64,000 nt of DNA from Alviniconcha marisindica (GCA_018857735.1 JABMCL010002217.1:669501-733500), one strand, 5' to 3'. Positions 23,516-36,172 are shown, numbered from the stretch's first letter. Program-made: numbers and translations. Notes: generated from the sequence alone by a model not told the origin.

Positions 23516-25541
23516 TTTGTGTCAGAACCTATTTGCAATGAAGTGGACTGGGCCACCAAAATCATTTCTTTTTAGCAGAAGCATATCCAAACAGAACACA
23601 AAACACATAGACAACATACACTTAGGATTCCTGAACAAAATTCTATCTATACCAGTAGGTTACCTGAATGTGTTGATAAAGAAATTTGGAATAGTTTGGA
23701 AGTTGTTGTTTTTACATGTACTCTGATTCAAAATTTGCAAAGAAAACCATTTTTACAGTACACATCATAAAACAATCCAAGTTAATCATGCAAGTGAATT
23801 CTATGCATTCTACACTATCATGACAACAGCTGTCTTCAATTCAGGCATTGCGACCACAGTCGCTGATTCAAACAGCACATGTATACACTACAAAAAGCAG
23901 TGATATTAAGCACTTCAAACACAGTTTCAGTTAGTTACTAACTAGTATGTGCAAATGTGAGAGTTCTACAGATGATTCTGCAGCTAAATCTGATGTGCTG
24001 CTGTTCCAGTCTGCCCAGAATTAGCTTAAGCTTGTATGAACATGAAACTAAAGACATAACATACAAGATTCTAAGAGGAAGTAAATTGATCTACGTGTGG
24101 TGACTCTGCCTTACACACACAAGAAAAAGGAGACAGTGTTGCCCGTCTGTGTAGAATCAGTTGTGGTGGTGACAGTGTGATATACTGGTGTTAATCACAC
24201 TGTAAGGTTACAGAGTCTGACTTGATGTGTAAGCTTGCTTGCTGAAATTACAGAGGGTCACAAGCAACTGCACAGGGTCACAACTATTACCAAGCATACT
24301 GTAGACTTTCATTACGACTGCTACACATGCATGCACACGCTCGCATGCACGCACGCACGCATACACACACACACGAACACATGACAGAACTGAACCCTGG
24401 ACTGACACAAACATGTGACCAATGGACTGACTTCAGTATTGTAAGGCATGGCGACCTATACGTCACATGAAACCTGTACTTTTAGCCAGCAGTCTTCATG
24501 ATAGAAAAAGTTTGTGTTGCTTCTTCCTTTTGATCAAGTTGAGATTGACCAGAATCAAACTGCAAAAAGTGTTGCTCCGGGGCAAAACAAGGTATAAAGA
24601 AAGAGCACTGCTGGCACTCTTTCATCAGTGTGATACTTCCCACAGCCTCTACCATGCAGTGAATCAATCAGACAACACCTACATAAAGACATGCAATCAG
24701 TTTTTACGGATCTCTAAACATTATGTCAGAAACAATCCGCAGTCTGATCACACAATTAACACACAAAAGCAATTATACAAAATCAGGATGTTGAAATACT
24801 GGCTCGTCAATCTACCCAACCATCATGATGTCATAAGCAGGAAACATTAGGTCAATGCTGGCAACATGGATTTCATTCTCTGTTTCATCATGCTTGTCTA
24901 AAGACATGCACTGTTATTGTAATGCATCATTAACCTGCTTCAGTCAAGTCGCTCATTTGCCTCCTCCTGCACGGTCAATAAAACAAGGACAAAAGAAAAC
25001 ATATTTTCAACAAAGCACAAGTCATCTCTTGATCCAGAACAGAAATACCTGCAGATTCACCAATGTAAATGGTGCACAAAGAAATACACATATAAAGCTT
25101 AACAAAAAATGAAAACTATTTCATTGCTTCAGAAAAGGGAAGAATTTGCCCTACCAGTTGCTTCCAAACAAAGATAGGAAATCAAGTCAAATGTCAGTTT
25201 AGTTCAAGACAGTATCTATGCGCTTGGTAAAGCCCATACGCACTCCACCCAGTCTCTCAAAAGTTTTCCCAATGTTGCCTTTGAAACAGTTCCAATGTTC
25301 ATCGGATTGACAATGGCCCTTTGTCATCCTTTCATGGAAGATTGTTGTGGGCTTCCGCTTTTTATGCATCTGTCAAAGTCAGAAGACTACATGATCTGAA
25401 AACTTCTTGCAAGTGGAATGAATTCAACTGGTCTAACAATAAGGCCTTAGTGACAGTCAACACAATCAATAGAGAGAGAAAAAAGGACTGACAGCATACA
25501 AGAAGGTAAAGCACTGGAGAAATATTTCAGACAGCATTCAG

Positions 25542-25543
<2 letters not shown>
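23516..25543. other. No gene seen
   Basis: A-rich, unique-looking sequence. The 127-codon + strand frame near 24467-24850 has no recognisable domain and lies on the strand opposite to the expected transcription. Confidence 0.4.

Positions 25544-25607
<64 letters not shown>
25544..25607 (+). repeat. (GT)n microsatellite
   Basis: An uninterrupted GT run of about 32 repeats borders the next minisatellite. Confidence 0.95.
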
Positions 25608-25608
<1 letters not shown>

Positions 25609-25619
25609 CAGCCCTTCAC

Positions 25620-26522
25620 TAATTAAAAAGTCTGTCTTTAATCCTGCAGTTACCTAAAAGTCCTACTGACTTTAATCCTGCAAACACCTAAAGCCCTATC
25701 GTCCATAATCCTGCAGTCATATAAAGTTCTACTGTCTTTCATTCTGCAATCACCTAAAAGTGCTATTGACTTTAATCCTGCAGTCACCTAAAAGTCCTAT
25801 TGATTTTAATCCTGCAGTCACCTGAAAGACCTATTGCCTTTAACCCTGTAGTCACCTAAAAGTCTGAATGTCTTCACCCTTCCAGTCACCAACAAGTCCT
25901 ACAGTCTTTAATCATCCAGTCATCTAAAGTCATACTGTCTTCAGCCCTGCATTAATCTGAAAATCATTTTGTCTTCAATATTGCGGTCACTTAAAACAGT
26001 TGTCCTTAATCCTGCAGTCACCGAAAACTCCTACTGTCTTCACCGACTTCAACCCTGCAGTCACCTAAAAGTCCTATTGTCTTTAATACTGCAGTCACCT
26101 AAAGTCCTATTGTCTTTAATTTTGCTTGCTGTCAATGTGTTAAGCCCTGCAGTTATCCAAGTCCAACTCTTCTCATCCTTGCAGTCAGTACAAATCATAC
26201 GGTCTTTATCAAGCAAGTTTTCAATATATTCTCCTCTACATAGGGTTTCGCTTTCGCTTTGTTCATCTGCAACATTCCAATGTCAGCAACTTGAAAAGTG
26301 CGTGTGCATTGTATTATAAGGTTTATTGTACTTATACCTCTTCAAATGGGGTTATGGCCTCACTGAATAAAAACTCTGTATTCTGTATGCTGTCTTTAGC
26401 CCTGCAGTTACTAACAATCATACTGGCTTTAGCCCTGCAGTCACTACAAATCATACTGTCTTAAGCCAAGCAGTCACTACAAATCATACTGTCTTTAAGC
26501 CCTGCAGTCGCCTAATGTCAGG
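25620..26522 (+). repeat. Degenerate minisatellite, 34-36 bp (TTTAATCCTGCAGTCACCTA)
   Basis: About 22 imperfect units carry TTTAATCCTGCAGTCACCTA with AAAGTCCTATTGTC. They are interrupted at about 26215-26395 by unrelated sequence whose end, TGAATAAAAACTCTGTATTC, looks like the 3' tail of a LINE/SINE-type insertion. Confidence 0.85.
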
Positions 26523-26525
26523 GCT

Positions 26526-26635
26526 GTCCTAACTTCTACTCAATATCTTGTGGCACGATGCTCCATTGGAAACCAAGTATGTCCTAACTTCTACTCAATA
26601 TCTTGTGGCACGATGCTCCATTGGAAACCAAGTAT
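26526..26635 (+). repeat. Perfect 55-bp tandem duplication
   Basis: Copies at 26526-26580 and 26581-26635 (GTCCTAACTTCTACTCAATA to GGAAACCAAGTAT) are identical, so the duplication is recent. Confidence 0.95.
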
Positions 26636-26954
26636 AACTCTTTGATGAAACGTTGGCAGGACTTCCACTGCAAACAAAACAAGATCTGAACAAAAATTTC
26701 ACCTAAAAATAAAAGTGTTAATATCACTCCATGCTGTTTGTAAACAAGTGTAAAGGTGCTACTGTTGGTTCATCACACAACTGCCTGTTAATCAAATAAA
26801 CCATGGTAAATGAATTCCATGCCATTTCACAAAAAAATGGTTCAGAAATTCAACAGGTGGAGGAGAAAACCAGCTGATTTTTAAATGTTTCAAACAGGTT
26901 GACAGGCATCCACTTAGGTGGCAGGAGTATACACAGCAAACTTGTCCATGCGGT

Positions 26955-26960
26955 TTTATT
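26955..26960 (-). terminator. Probable SH3BGR-like poly(A) signal AATAAA
   Basis: It lies about 190 bases downstream of the stop at 27147 on the minus strand. After the hexamer comes CCGCATGGACA and then the GT-rich stretch GTTTGCTGTGTATAC, a normal spacing for cleavage near 26935-26945. Confidence 0.55.
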
Positions 26961-27146
26961 GAGAAAACGGTGGTAGTCTCAGGGGAAACAGAATTAACAG
27001 CTATGAAGTCCAAAAGGGTCTATGTACACGCAAGTCATCTTCACCTGGGCATCAACCTACATTCCATGCTGTTGTCACACTGTAAGGCTGCGAGCCAAAA
27101 AGGGGGAGAGCACTCCACGCTGGATGCTGCAGGAGTTACCTTTCCT

Positions 27147-28913
27147 CTACTCATCACGAGCCCGGCGCCTACGTCGGCGAGCTTCCCTGTCTTCATCAAC
27201 TGCAGCCTCAGCTTCTTCCTGTTTCTGCCGCTCTTCCCTTCGCCTCCTGCGTCTGGCCTCTCGGTCGTCTTCCTCTGGCTCGTTCTCGGCTGCAGCAGCT
27301 TCTTCACGGCGACGGCGACGCCTAGCTTCACGCTCATCCTCCGCCGGCTTCTCCTCAACCTCCTCTTTCTTCTCCTCCTCTGCCTGCTGCCTTCGGCGTC
27401 TGGAAAACGACGTGTCCTCTTCTTCAGGCTCTTCAGCTAGACGTTCTGCCTTCAGTCGTCTCAATCGCTCAGCTGGGCTCTCTTCTTCTTTCTTCTCTTC
27501 TTCTTTCTTCTCCTCTTCCTTCTTCTCCTCCTCTTTGGTTTCTTGCTTCTCCTCTTCCTTTTTCTCTTCCTCTCCGCTTTCTTTCTGCTCCTCTTCCTTT
27601 TTCTCTTCCTCTCCGCTTTCTTTCTGCTCCTCTTCCTGTTTCTCTTCCTCTCTACTTTCTTTCTGCTCCTCCTCTTCCTCGGCTTCTGCAAGTCCCCTTT
27701 CTGCTTTGAGACGTCTCAATCTTTCAGCTGGGCTTTCTTCCACTTTCTTCTCCTCCTCCTGCTTCTCTTCTTCTTTTGAAGGTTCCTCTTTTGCTTCTTC
27801 TTCCTTCTTTTCTTCCTCTTCTGGGGGTGCCTCTTTTGTTTCTTCCTCTTTCTTCTCCTCTGTTTTCTCTTCCGCTGTTTCTTTGGACCGCTCCTCTGAT
27901 TCTTCCTCTTCCTCTCGCAGTGCTTTCATTCTTGCTGCCAATGCTGCGGCTGGGTCCTCTTTTGCCTCTTCTTCTTTGCTCTCTTCTTTGCCCTCTTTCT
28001 CTTCCTCCTTCGTCTCTTCTTTCTTTTCTTCTTTGTCCTCAGCCTTGGCTTCACCAAGATCAAGTTCTTCAGCTTCATCCTCTTCACGAAGCTTCTTGAA
28101 TCTTGATGCCAATGCTGCAGCTGGGTCGTCCTTTTCTTCCTTCTTCTCCTCTTCCTTCTTCTCCTCTTCCTTCTTCTCCTCTTCTTTGCTTTCTTCCTCT
28201 TTCGTTTCTCCTAAATCAAGTCCCTCCTCCTCCTCCTCCTCTCTCAATTTCTTAAATCTTGCCGCTAAGGCAGCAGCTGGGTCATCTTCCTTCTTTTCTT
28301 CTTCTTTCTTCTCTTCTTCTTTCTTCTCCTCCTCTTTCTTCTCTTCCTCTTTGCCTTCTTCAAGGTCCCCAAAGTCAAATCCCTCTTCCTCTTCAGCCTC
28401 TCTCAATTTTTTAAATCTTGACGCAAGGGCGGCAGCCGGGTCATCTTTCTTCTCTTCCTCTTTCTTTTCTTCCTCCTTTTCTTCTTTCTCTTTACTCTCT
28501 TCCTCTTCTGTTGCTCCAAAGTCAAATCCTTCTTCTTCCTCCTCCTCTCTCAGTTTCTTAAATCTTGCAGCAAAGGCAGCAGCTGGGTCATCTTTCTTCT
28601 CCTCTTTCTCTTCCTCTTTCTTTTCTTCCTCTTTCTTTTCTTCCTCTTTTTCTTCCATCTCTCCAAAGTCAAATCCCTCTTCTTCTTCCTCCTCTCTCAG
28701 TTTTTTAAATCTTGATGCAAAGGCTGCAGCTGGGTCATCCTCTTTCTTCTCTTCTTCTTTCTTTTCTTTATCTGTCTCTTCCTCCTTCTTTTCTTCATCT
28801 TTCTCATCCCCCTTCTTCTCTCCTTCGTCTTCTTTCTCCTCCCCTTCTTTCTCCTCCTCACCTTTCTCTCCATCAACTACATCAGTCTCATTCTCTCCTC
28901 TTTCTTCCTTGGT
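27147..28913 (-). CDS. SH3BGR: SH3BGR-like terminal coding exon 5 (Glu/Lys repeat tail)
   Basis: The acceptor is TTTGTTTCACAG. 588 codons start TKEERGENETDVVDGE and end RRARDE, TAG. DPAAA repeat cores fall near 28700, 28555, 28410, 28255, 28100 and 27925, so the DNA is a tandem repeat of about 150 bp. The exon is almost pure polypurine on the coding strand. Confidence 0.93.
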   Translation of the reverse strand, partial: TKEERGENETDVVDGEKGEEEKEGEEKEDEGEKKGDEKDEEKKEEETDKEKKEEEKKEDDPAAAFASRFKKLREEEEEEGFDFGEMEEKEEEKKEEEKKEEEKEEKKDDPAAAFAARFKKLREEEEEEGFDFGATEEEESKEKEEKEEEKKEEEKKDDPAAALASRFKKLREAEEEEGFDFGDLEEGKEEEKKEEEKKEEEKKEEEKKEDDPAAALAARFKKLREEEEEEGLDLGETKEEESKEEEKKEEEKKEEEKKEEKDDPAAALASRFKKLREEDEAEELDLGEAKAEDKEEKKEETKEEEKEGKEESKEEEAKEDPAAALAARMKALREEEEESEERSKETAEEKTEEKKEEETKEAPPEEEEKKEEEAKEEPSKEEEKQEEEKKVEESPAERLRRLKAERGLAEAEEEEEQKESREEEKQEEEQKESGEEEKKEEEQKESGEEEKKEEEKQETKEEEKKEEEKKEEEKKEEESPAERLRRLKAERLAEEPEEEDTSFSRRRRQQAEEEKKEEVEEKPAEDEREARRRRRREEAAAAENEPEEDDREARRRRRREERQKQEEAEAAVDEDREARRRRRRARDE

Positions 28914-31031
28914 CTGTGAAACAAAACCCATCACATGACAGCTTATGTACAAGAAAAACATCGGACCCCCCCCCCCCCCCCCAAAAAAAAATATGTCCCA
29001 GTGTTGTTTTGTGGACCTTGTCTTTCAAAGAGTCTGCAATCTGGATAACTCATAGCTAAAACCATCATTCTTTGGCAGTGGCTACCACACTATTAGTATG
29101 AGAGGATTAAACAAATATTCATTGATACTTTTGTCTTTAGGTCACATTTTCTACCTGTGAAGACCTGTAACAGAAGTTTCAATAACAACAACAACAAAAC
29201 AACAAAGAGGATACTGTTGAGAAATAAATAATCTATATATCATTATCAAACAACTTTGCAATTTTTATTTTTTTGTTATAAATCAAAGCATACAAAAACA
29301 CAAGCAAGTGATTTACTGTTGAGGAATTATATTTAGATCTGAAAGACCTTAAAACAGTGTAAATCAGAAGACAATAACTCAAAAGAAAAGCCTGTTCCCT
29401 TTGTGAAGAACCTATTGGGGCATCAGCTAGTCCCCCCATAGAGCTCAGTCAGATTTTGATGTCTCCCCAAACCACACAGCAACTTTGCAAAACGTGTACC
29501 AAAACCGAACTGGGATAAAGCAGCTTTAATATAGCAATAAGCGTATAAATGACCAAATTTATGTTCATTTTCTACTGTAGTGAAAACTGGTGTACAATTC
29601 TAACAGGTTTAAAAATATAGCCCATATTTTTGAATCTATAATTAAGGTCAAATCTCATTGACATCAATTCTGCACAAGTAAAAGCAATAAGCAGGGGGGG
29701 GGGGGGGTACATGTATAACTCTGACAATAACAACAACAACAAAATTACAAACATGTACTATTAAGTATCAGTACAGTTCTAACAATATCTCCAAAAAAGA
29801 TAAAAGAAAGAAAAACAACAACAGCAGTAACCATGTTTAGAAAGTGCTGTTCAACAACTAAAAAGGCTACAGCTACTGTGTGATTATACAGAGAAAGTGA
29901 AAAGTAAAAAAAGTACAGAAATCACATCTTTATAAGATCATTGGGAGCACTGATAGGCTGCCTCTGCTTCTTCATGTAAACAGAAATGATAATCTATACA
30001 TATTCTTTTTCAACATACACTAAGTGGTACTAAAACATACACTTCTTAAACAGCAAATACACAAGAACAGCTTGTTTCTGTGACTTGGCTACTGAAAAGT
30101 TCATAAATATTGTTCATAAATATCGTTACTTAGGGAGGTGTCATGAATGGTATGTGACTTTAGATATCCCATGGACTTGGCTCAGTATATATATATTTAT
30201 ATGTCAAAACATGATGGTGCCAGAGGGTATGCGACTTTTGCTATACCATGGATTTGGCTCAGTATTAAATGTCAAAACATGACGGTGACAGAAAAATAAA
30301 AACCCAGATGACAACCTGATCAAGACCCTCAAATGGAAAGAACCCCATGGAACCTGTTTTGTCACCTTGTCCGCTGTCTTGTATGCTAACTCCAGACTGG
30401 GGAAACCCAGGCCTCTACATGGGATCTAATCATCTATACAGGAGAGTTTTCACTTTGGCACCTGGAATGTTTCAGCTCTAGGAAAAGCGTAATCCAAAAA
30501 TTGTCATATGGGACTCATGATGCCTTTCTCCTGTGGCTTCCTTATAGGCTTCACTGCGTGGTTACAAATAATCAGTCATCATTTGGGTAAAAGAGCCTAA
30601 TCAATCATTATTTGGGTAAAAGAGAGCCTGTCTCACTGACAAATGTGAAAAACACAACTGTGCAGCAGCATAACAAACCTGCAATGGGCCAAGGACAGAA
30701 ATCCCAAACAAACAGGTATTCTTTTGTAGACATGATGCCTGCCATGACCCTCACTTTCACTACAGTAAGCAATGGTTGGGGTCCCAAAGGATAATCAAAA
30801 CTGATCTGAAGTTAGATTGCTTCCCACCAGGGCACTGCCACTGGCACAAAGTGATGATAAAGAATATTATTTCACCTACTTCAGCACAGCTACATTTCAT
30901 GGCACCATGTATGGAACAACATCTCTTCACAACTATTTTCTTTTATCTGATTTTCATACATTTATATTTTCAATAAACAACTCACAGGAACTTGCAGTAA
31001 TTCACTAATTATAATGTCAATGTCCAAAGAT

Positions 31032-31106
<75 letters not shown>

Positions 31107-32949
31107 CAATAACAAAAATACAATAATGCTCTGAAATGTGCTTTTTTCTCACAGTGAATACACATGTAAATAACCAACTATTAAGCATTAAAGACAATAA
31201 AGGCATTAGTAACAGAAGGTTGCTACAGCACTGCAAACCACACGACTTTACCTCATCCTGTTTCTCCTTCTCCTCTTCCTCCTCCTAACACACAACCATA
31301 GTCACACATCAACACAAACTGTGGATGATGGCTAAAAACCTATGAAAGGTTCATCAATCACTCATTATCACACAAAACAATGCATGTGTACACTTTTGGT
31401 AGATCTGTCTTTGACAAATGATAGGTGAACAAAGTTTTGTTTGACTTTTACATTAAAAAACAAACAAACAAAAAAACTGAAATAAAGTTTTCATGACTAA
31501 GATTAAGAGCAGAAGAGGAGGGATACAGAAGCAAACTCAGCAAATATAATACTTCTTTAAAATAACTAAGAATGAAACAGTTTAAATACTACTTTAGTTA
31601 ACTCCCAAGTAAGTTCACAGTGACAATGACAGTAGTATCCTTGATAATGATGATGACATTAAATAAAAGCAAATAATAAAACAAAGTGAACAAAAGAACA
31701 CAGAACAAAGTGACAAGGACAACATCTAAAAAATCACCTCAAAAAAAATAAAGAACCATCATGTCCTACTTCACATTAACAGGCAGTAATTTACCACGTT
31801 TTTCTTGAAACATCACAAACTACATTATAACCTTAAAGAAATATTGTGTATACATGAAAAAGAGAAGATCAATATAACCTTAAAGAAATATTGTGTATAC
31901 ATGAAAAAGAGAAGATCAATTAGCAATGAGTAATCCCTTACTTATAATCTGAGCCATCTGACAGCAACCAAAAACAGACAAAACACACACAAAAACAGAA
32001 CTTACCCCTGTGACCTGGACAGATGCTTTGGATGTTTTGTTGGGATTTTCCAACTTCAGAAATTCATACAATTCATCTATTTCCACACTGTTGATAAACT
32101 TGTCATAGTCCTGGAATAAAACATACCACTGCCTGTTTATTGGAATCACAGTAAAGTGTATGGATAACCGATGAAAGATGTACTGAATCACAGACAATGT
32201 CAGCAAGAGTAATGGCTTTGAGTGGGGTTTTTTCACCATGGACCAAGAAATGTAACAAATACCATGGAAACTGACGACATTTTTAAAGCAAGATCTGTCA
32301 TGTTATGTTTATATTTCACACCACCAAACCATCACAATCCTACATTTGTGGAGCAAATCGCACAGACACTCATGCATATCAAAACAAAACAAATGATTGT
32401 ATAGATCTGTACATAATTTTTGGTACATCAGGTATATACTTGTGACCAGCTGCCATATATATACCAGCAGCAGAGTACAGGTGGTGATGGTTTACTTATG
32501 CTACTAATTAATAGTTAGATTTTGACTGAGCATAATTACACACAATTACCCAATGCAATGCTTTAATTAAATGCAATGTTGAGTGAGCATGATTATGCAC
32601 AATTACCCAATGCAATGCTGTAATTAAACGCAATGCTGAATAACAACCAAATTGTAACGTTTGCATCTGCAACATTTGTGCTATGCAGTATACTTATCAA
32701 TTCCTAACAGTATTCGCCCTGCTCTAACAATCATGGATGACTGGACATTAAAAACCAATTATTTAGCTATCCATTGTAACAGTGGTGGCTGTGACCACAT
32801 AAACCTTTACAGGACAATGATTTCCAGCTGCCCTGGGTTCTCTAAGTCTAAGGTGTAGTCCACAGTACCTTGGATCTTCGTCTTATCCAACGCACTAGAC
32901 ACTGCTCCCAAGACCCTGTGGGTGAGAAGTAGGGGTTGGGGGTGGGGGT

Positions 32950-32984
<35 letters not shown>

Positions 32985-33311
32985 GGAGGGAGTACCTGTT
33001 GCCCAAACTCATCAAACCCCAAATGCATCAGAACAGGAGCCTTGACAAAACAATGCCTGCATGTCACTGTTAACTGTAAAGACTCCTGGTCAATGGAATG
33101 AAATGCTATTAGTTTGTTACACTATCAATTCCTCACAAACTGGAACTGATACCAACACTGAGCAGAACCAGCTTTTGGTAATAATACCGAAAACCTCTTG
33201 CCATCCAAAACACGAAGTGTCATGGTTGTTTTTTTAAATGACAGTACTGCTGCTGTAGATCAGCTGTCTAAACCACAAGATTCTTTTGATTTTTTAAATA
33301 TTTTTTTATCA

Positions 33312-33372
<61 letters not shown>

Positions 33373-35653
33373 ATAACTTGATAGAAACAGCAACAGATAT
33401 CTTTTTGTACAGATAAGTATGTATGAGCAAAACACAGATGGCTCCATGGCTATTTATTGGTGAAGCTAACTGCTGCTTATCATTTGCAGGCAACATCAGC
33501 AATGCATCTTTAGTTCCATTTCTGTTGCCCCTTTCTTTCTTTAAACAAAATATTACTGAGAAAGAAAGAAAAGAAAAAGAGATCAGAGAGAGAACTGCCA
33601 TCACCAGTACAGATGAAAACCCTGATCTAATGTATTAACAGTGAGTGAGCGTGTGCGTGTGTGTGTGTGTGTGTGCACGCACATGCATGCACACACATGC
33701 ATGCATTTTGTATGCATTAAATCTTTCTTGTTAAAATAGATTATATACATTTAATTAATGCATAAGCACGTATGGCCTGTGTGGGTTGGGCTCTCTAGGT
33801 ACCCATTATTATTATTAGCATTTGAGGCAGGTCTGCAGACTGACCAGTACACCAGCATAAAGACCCATGGAGCATTAAACAGAACCAATGCCCTGCTGCT
33901 ACTAGTGTTAGCCTTGTAGTTGTTACATAACACAGATACGAACAGCCGTGAGAAGAAATGCTTTATTGGTGATTAGGTAATACCCAGCCTGTCACTCTCA
34001 GAACTGAACAGATACAGAGAAGAAAATTTCACATAGCTAACAGCATAACATCATTAAGATCCACCCATCAAAACTCAGGGGTGATTTGTGCTCTTTCAGC
34101 AAATTACTTACCAAAGAATGCAGTCTGGAAATGTAATATTACCTTATTAGCAATATATTTTTCTCTGTCTGGACCAATAACGGAAACATAACTTCCAAAC
34201 ATTGCAACTTACATGTTATTCAGAACATATATATAAGAACAATAATGCATTGGGAACTCTAGTTACAAAATCTCTGTGATACAATGCATACCCACCAGGT
34301 ACCAATAGGGAGATAGGTAGGTAATGCCTGCTGCCACTGCAAGTGTATTGTGACCAAGCAACCTATCAGTACCAACATCACCAATGGAAAAGCAGGTATG
34401 TACAGGCTATCTGGATGTACAGGTTATCTGACCAAGCAACCTATCAGTATTAACATCACCAATGGGTAAGTAGGGATGTACAGGCTATATAACCAAGCAA
34501 CCTATCAGTATTAACATCACCAATGGGTAAGTAGGGATGTACAGGCTATCTGACCAAGCAACCCTATCAGTATCAACATCACCAATGGGTAAACAGGGAT
34601 GCACAGGTTATCTGACCAAGCAACCCTATCAGTATCAACATCACACCTCTTAGTTTTAATCAGGACCATACCAGATAATAACAGTTTTTCATTGAAAGCT
34701 TCCCAGGTTACCACAGAACTGACCAAACTGAAGCACACATGGTGACACTAGAGTCTGACTCTAACTCCAAGCCAAAGCAGAGAATTACGACAGCCATTAT
34801 CCTCTGAGCTGGAGTGTGGGTCCAAGGTACAGACATTATATGAAACAAACACTGACCACAGCAAACAGAACTGAACTGAACATTTGTCCACCTCCTACAA
34901 TAAGTGATCAGACATTTTAGGCTATCAGTCAGTCAATCACTAATGTCCGGCACCAAAGCACACCACTGGGTGAATGGTTTTGTTGTTGCTGTAGCATTCC
35001 CCAGCTGAACACTCTGGGGTCACCCAGTATGAAACATCTACAGCCGGCAAATGCATTCCGTAGAGTGAGAAGACTGCATGTATGACCATTCTTTATTATC
35101 CCACCACATGGGCAGCCACCACATGGGCAGCCAAGCGCTATCTTTGGAGGATTCATTTCCATTTCTGGAGGCTGGATGCTTATTAGAAGAAGCTTATTAT
35201 GACTGAAGATAGTTCCCAAATAACTATGCAGTGTATAATGTATAACATTTTAATGTACTAGCCTTGGTGTTCTTGTTGGTGTCAATGCATTGAGTATCTT
35301 CTCATGGCCTATCATTTTCATCTTCATAATGAATATCTGATATAAAACTACCAGCCAGTCCAAAGTGACATGCATATTAGCTATAATACAGTATCAATCA
35401 TACCCCACAGTAGTCTTCCTGGTTGAAGATCTGGGGTGGCAACGGTACTGCTCCTTCTTTCCGACCTTTGCTGTTGGCACGCATGAACTTGCGGTCCTCC
35501 TCTCTGCAGGGGTCAGAGATGTCCACCTTCTCAAATGGGATCTTCAAGCTTTCTAATGTGTCTATCACCTGTTGCTGTTGTTTCCTCAGCTGTACACCAA
35601 GAAACAGAAAACAGACCTTGGCTGTTTACCAGGTTATGCACCACACTGGCACA

Positions 35654-35707
<54 letters not shown>

Positions 35708-35760
35708 CATATGCCTGTGTGGACGAAAGAAGGTTGTGGGTGGTTGGCTAATGTGCTGGA

Positions 35761-35806
<46 letters not shown>

Positions 35807-36172
35807 AACATCAGTGGTTTGTTGTGACTGAGAGTTCACTCAATCACTGTCAGGAAAGAACATCAGTTCTACATCAGTACTGGCTGTTTGCCCAGAACTC
35901 TGGCCGTGTTTTCAAATCGTGGGCTACATTTTGTGGGCAGCAATTAGAAGTCACTAAGGCACAGATGGTAGGTTCAGGGGCAACATGTAAAGCAGTCTGA
36001 ATGTGTTATACTTATGGTGCACACATATGTATACAGTTACGGCCAAAAACCTTGTTATTGCCTTTTTTGGAAGGAGCGTCTGCTGCGAACAGATAGACCT
36101 GAAATTTTGCAAACTTACGGTTGTGCTCCCAGCTACGCTGGTGAAGTACACTCTGATCAGTCCCATCGTCAT
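27147..36172 (-). CDS. SH3BGR: SH3BGR-family protein with a greatly expanded Glu/Lys-rich repeat tail (about 714 aa)
   Basis: Coding exons in transcript order are 36172-36119, 35589-35404, 32110-32006, 31284-31252 and 28913-27147, all phase 0 with GT-AG borders. Residues 1-115 form the SH3BGR thioredoxin-like domain: GLIRVYFTSVAGSTT, KQQQQVIDTLESLKIPFEKV, AVPLPPQIFNQEDYCG, then DYDKFINSVEIDELYEFLKL. The PLPPQIF motif is the family's proline-rich SH3/Homer-type binding site, and there is no CXXC redox pair. Residues from about 127 are almost wholly E/K. They include six units of DDPAAAFASRFKKLREEEEE plus GFDFGE about 50 residues apart, two SPAERLRRLKAER blocks and a final set of DREARRRRRREE blocks. 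Vertebrate members run from about 110 to 240 residues, so the tail is the novelty. The ATG at 36172 is the first; a second, two codons on, is equally possible. It is likely a cytosolic or cytoskeletal adaptor. Confidence 0.92.
28914..31251 (-). other. SH3BGR-like intron 4
   Basis: Contents are a C-run at 28967-28982, a G-run at 29693-29707, a diverged 80-bp duplication at about 30130-30290 (CCATGGACTTGGCTCAGTAT) and (TA)n at 31035-31102. Confidence 0.7.
31252..31284 (-). CDS. SH3BGR: SH3BGR-like microexon 4 (EEEEEKEKQDE)
   Basis: The 33-base exon lies between GTGTTAG and GTAAAG. It encodes eleven acidic residues in frame with both neighbours and is the start of the Glu-rich tail. Confidence 0.8.
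31285..32005 (-). other. SH3BGR-like intron 3 with a perfect 47-bp tandem duplication
   Basis: Copies at 31827-31873 and 31874-31920 (ATAACCTTAAAGAAATATTG to GAGAAGATCAAT) are identical. Otherwise I see nothing. Confidence 0.8.
32006..32110 (-). CDS. SH3BGR: SH3BGR-like coding exon 3 (DYDKFINSVEIDELYEFLKL)
   Basis: The 35-codon exon runs from acceptor ATTCCAG to donor GGG/GTAAGT and completes the thioredoxin-like domain, then turns polar (NKTSKASVQVTG). Confidence 0.93.
32111..35403 (-). other. SH3BGR-like intron 2 with several repeats
   Basis: Contents are a 61-bp duplication at about 32522-32640 (CACAATTACCCAATGCAATG), an uninterrupted run of 34 G at 32950-32983, (TA)n at 33315-33370, (GT)n near 33654-33674 and a 60-bp array at 34300-34645. 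Confidence 0.8.
34300..34645 (-). repeat. Minisatellite of about 60 bp, 5 copies (ACCAAGCAACCTATCAGTAT)
   Basis: Units read ACCAAGCAACCTATCAGTAT, TAACATCACCAATGGGTAAG and TAGGGATGTACAGGCTATCT, with length variants. Confidence 0.9.
35404..35589 (-). CDS. SH3BGR: SH3BGR-like coding exon 2 (PLPPQIF exon)
   Basis: The 62-codon exon has acceptor TGGTGTACAG and donor GGG/GTATGA. It encodes LRKQQQQVIDTLESL, DISDPCREEDRKFMRAN and VPLPPQIFNQEDYCG. Confidence 0.93.
35590..36118 (-). other. SH3BGR-like intron 1 with two (CA)n runs
   Basis: (CA)n tracts lie at 35651-35705 and 35763-35804, separated by about 58 bases of unique sequence. Confidence 0.8.
36119..36172 (-). CDS. SH3BGR: SH3BGR-like coding exon 1 (MTMGLIRVYFTSVAGSTT)
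   Basis: The 18-codon exon has donor ACC/GTAAGT. It aligns with the first beta strand of the family (human SH3BGRL begins MVIRVY). The 5' UTR lies above 36172 and its start is not determined. Confidence 0.88.

Noticed and set aside
24467..24850. 127-codon + strand open frame
   Set aside because: No recognisable motif, no repeat or splice support, and it lies in A-rich DNA on the opposite strand to expected transcription.
27022..28938. 638-codon + strand Ser-rich open frame
   Set aside because: It is the exact antisense of the Glu/Lys-coding exon of the SH3BGR-like gene; GAA/GAG/AAG codons read in reverse as TTC/CTC/CTT give Ser and Phe.
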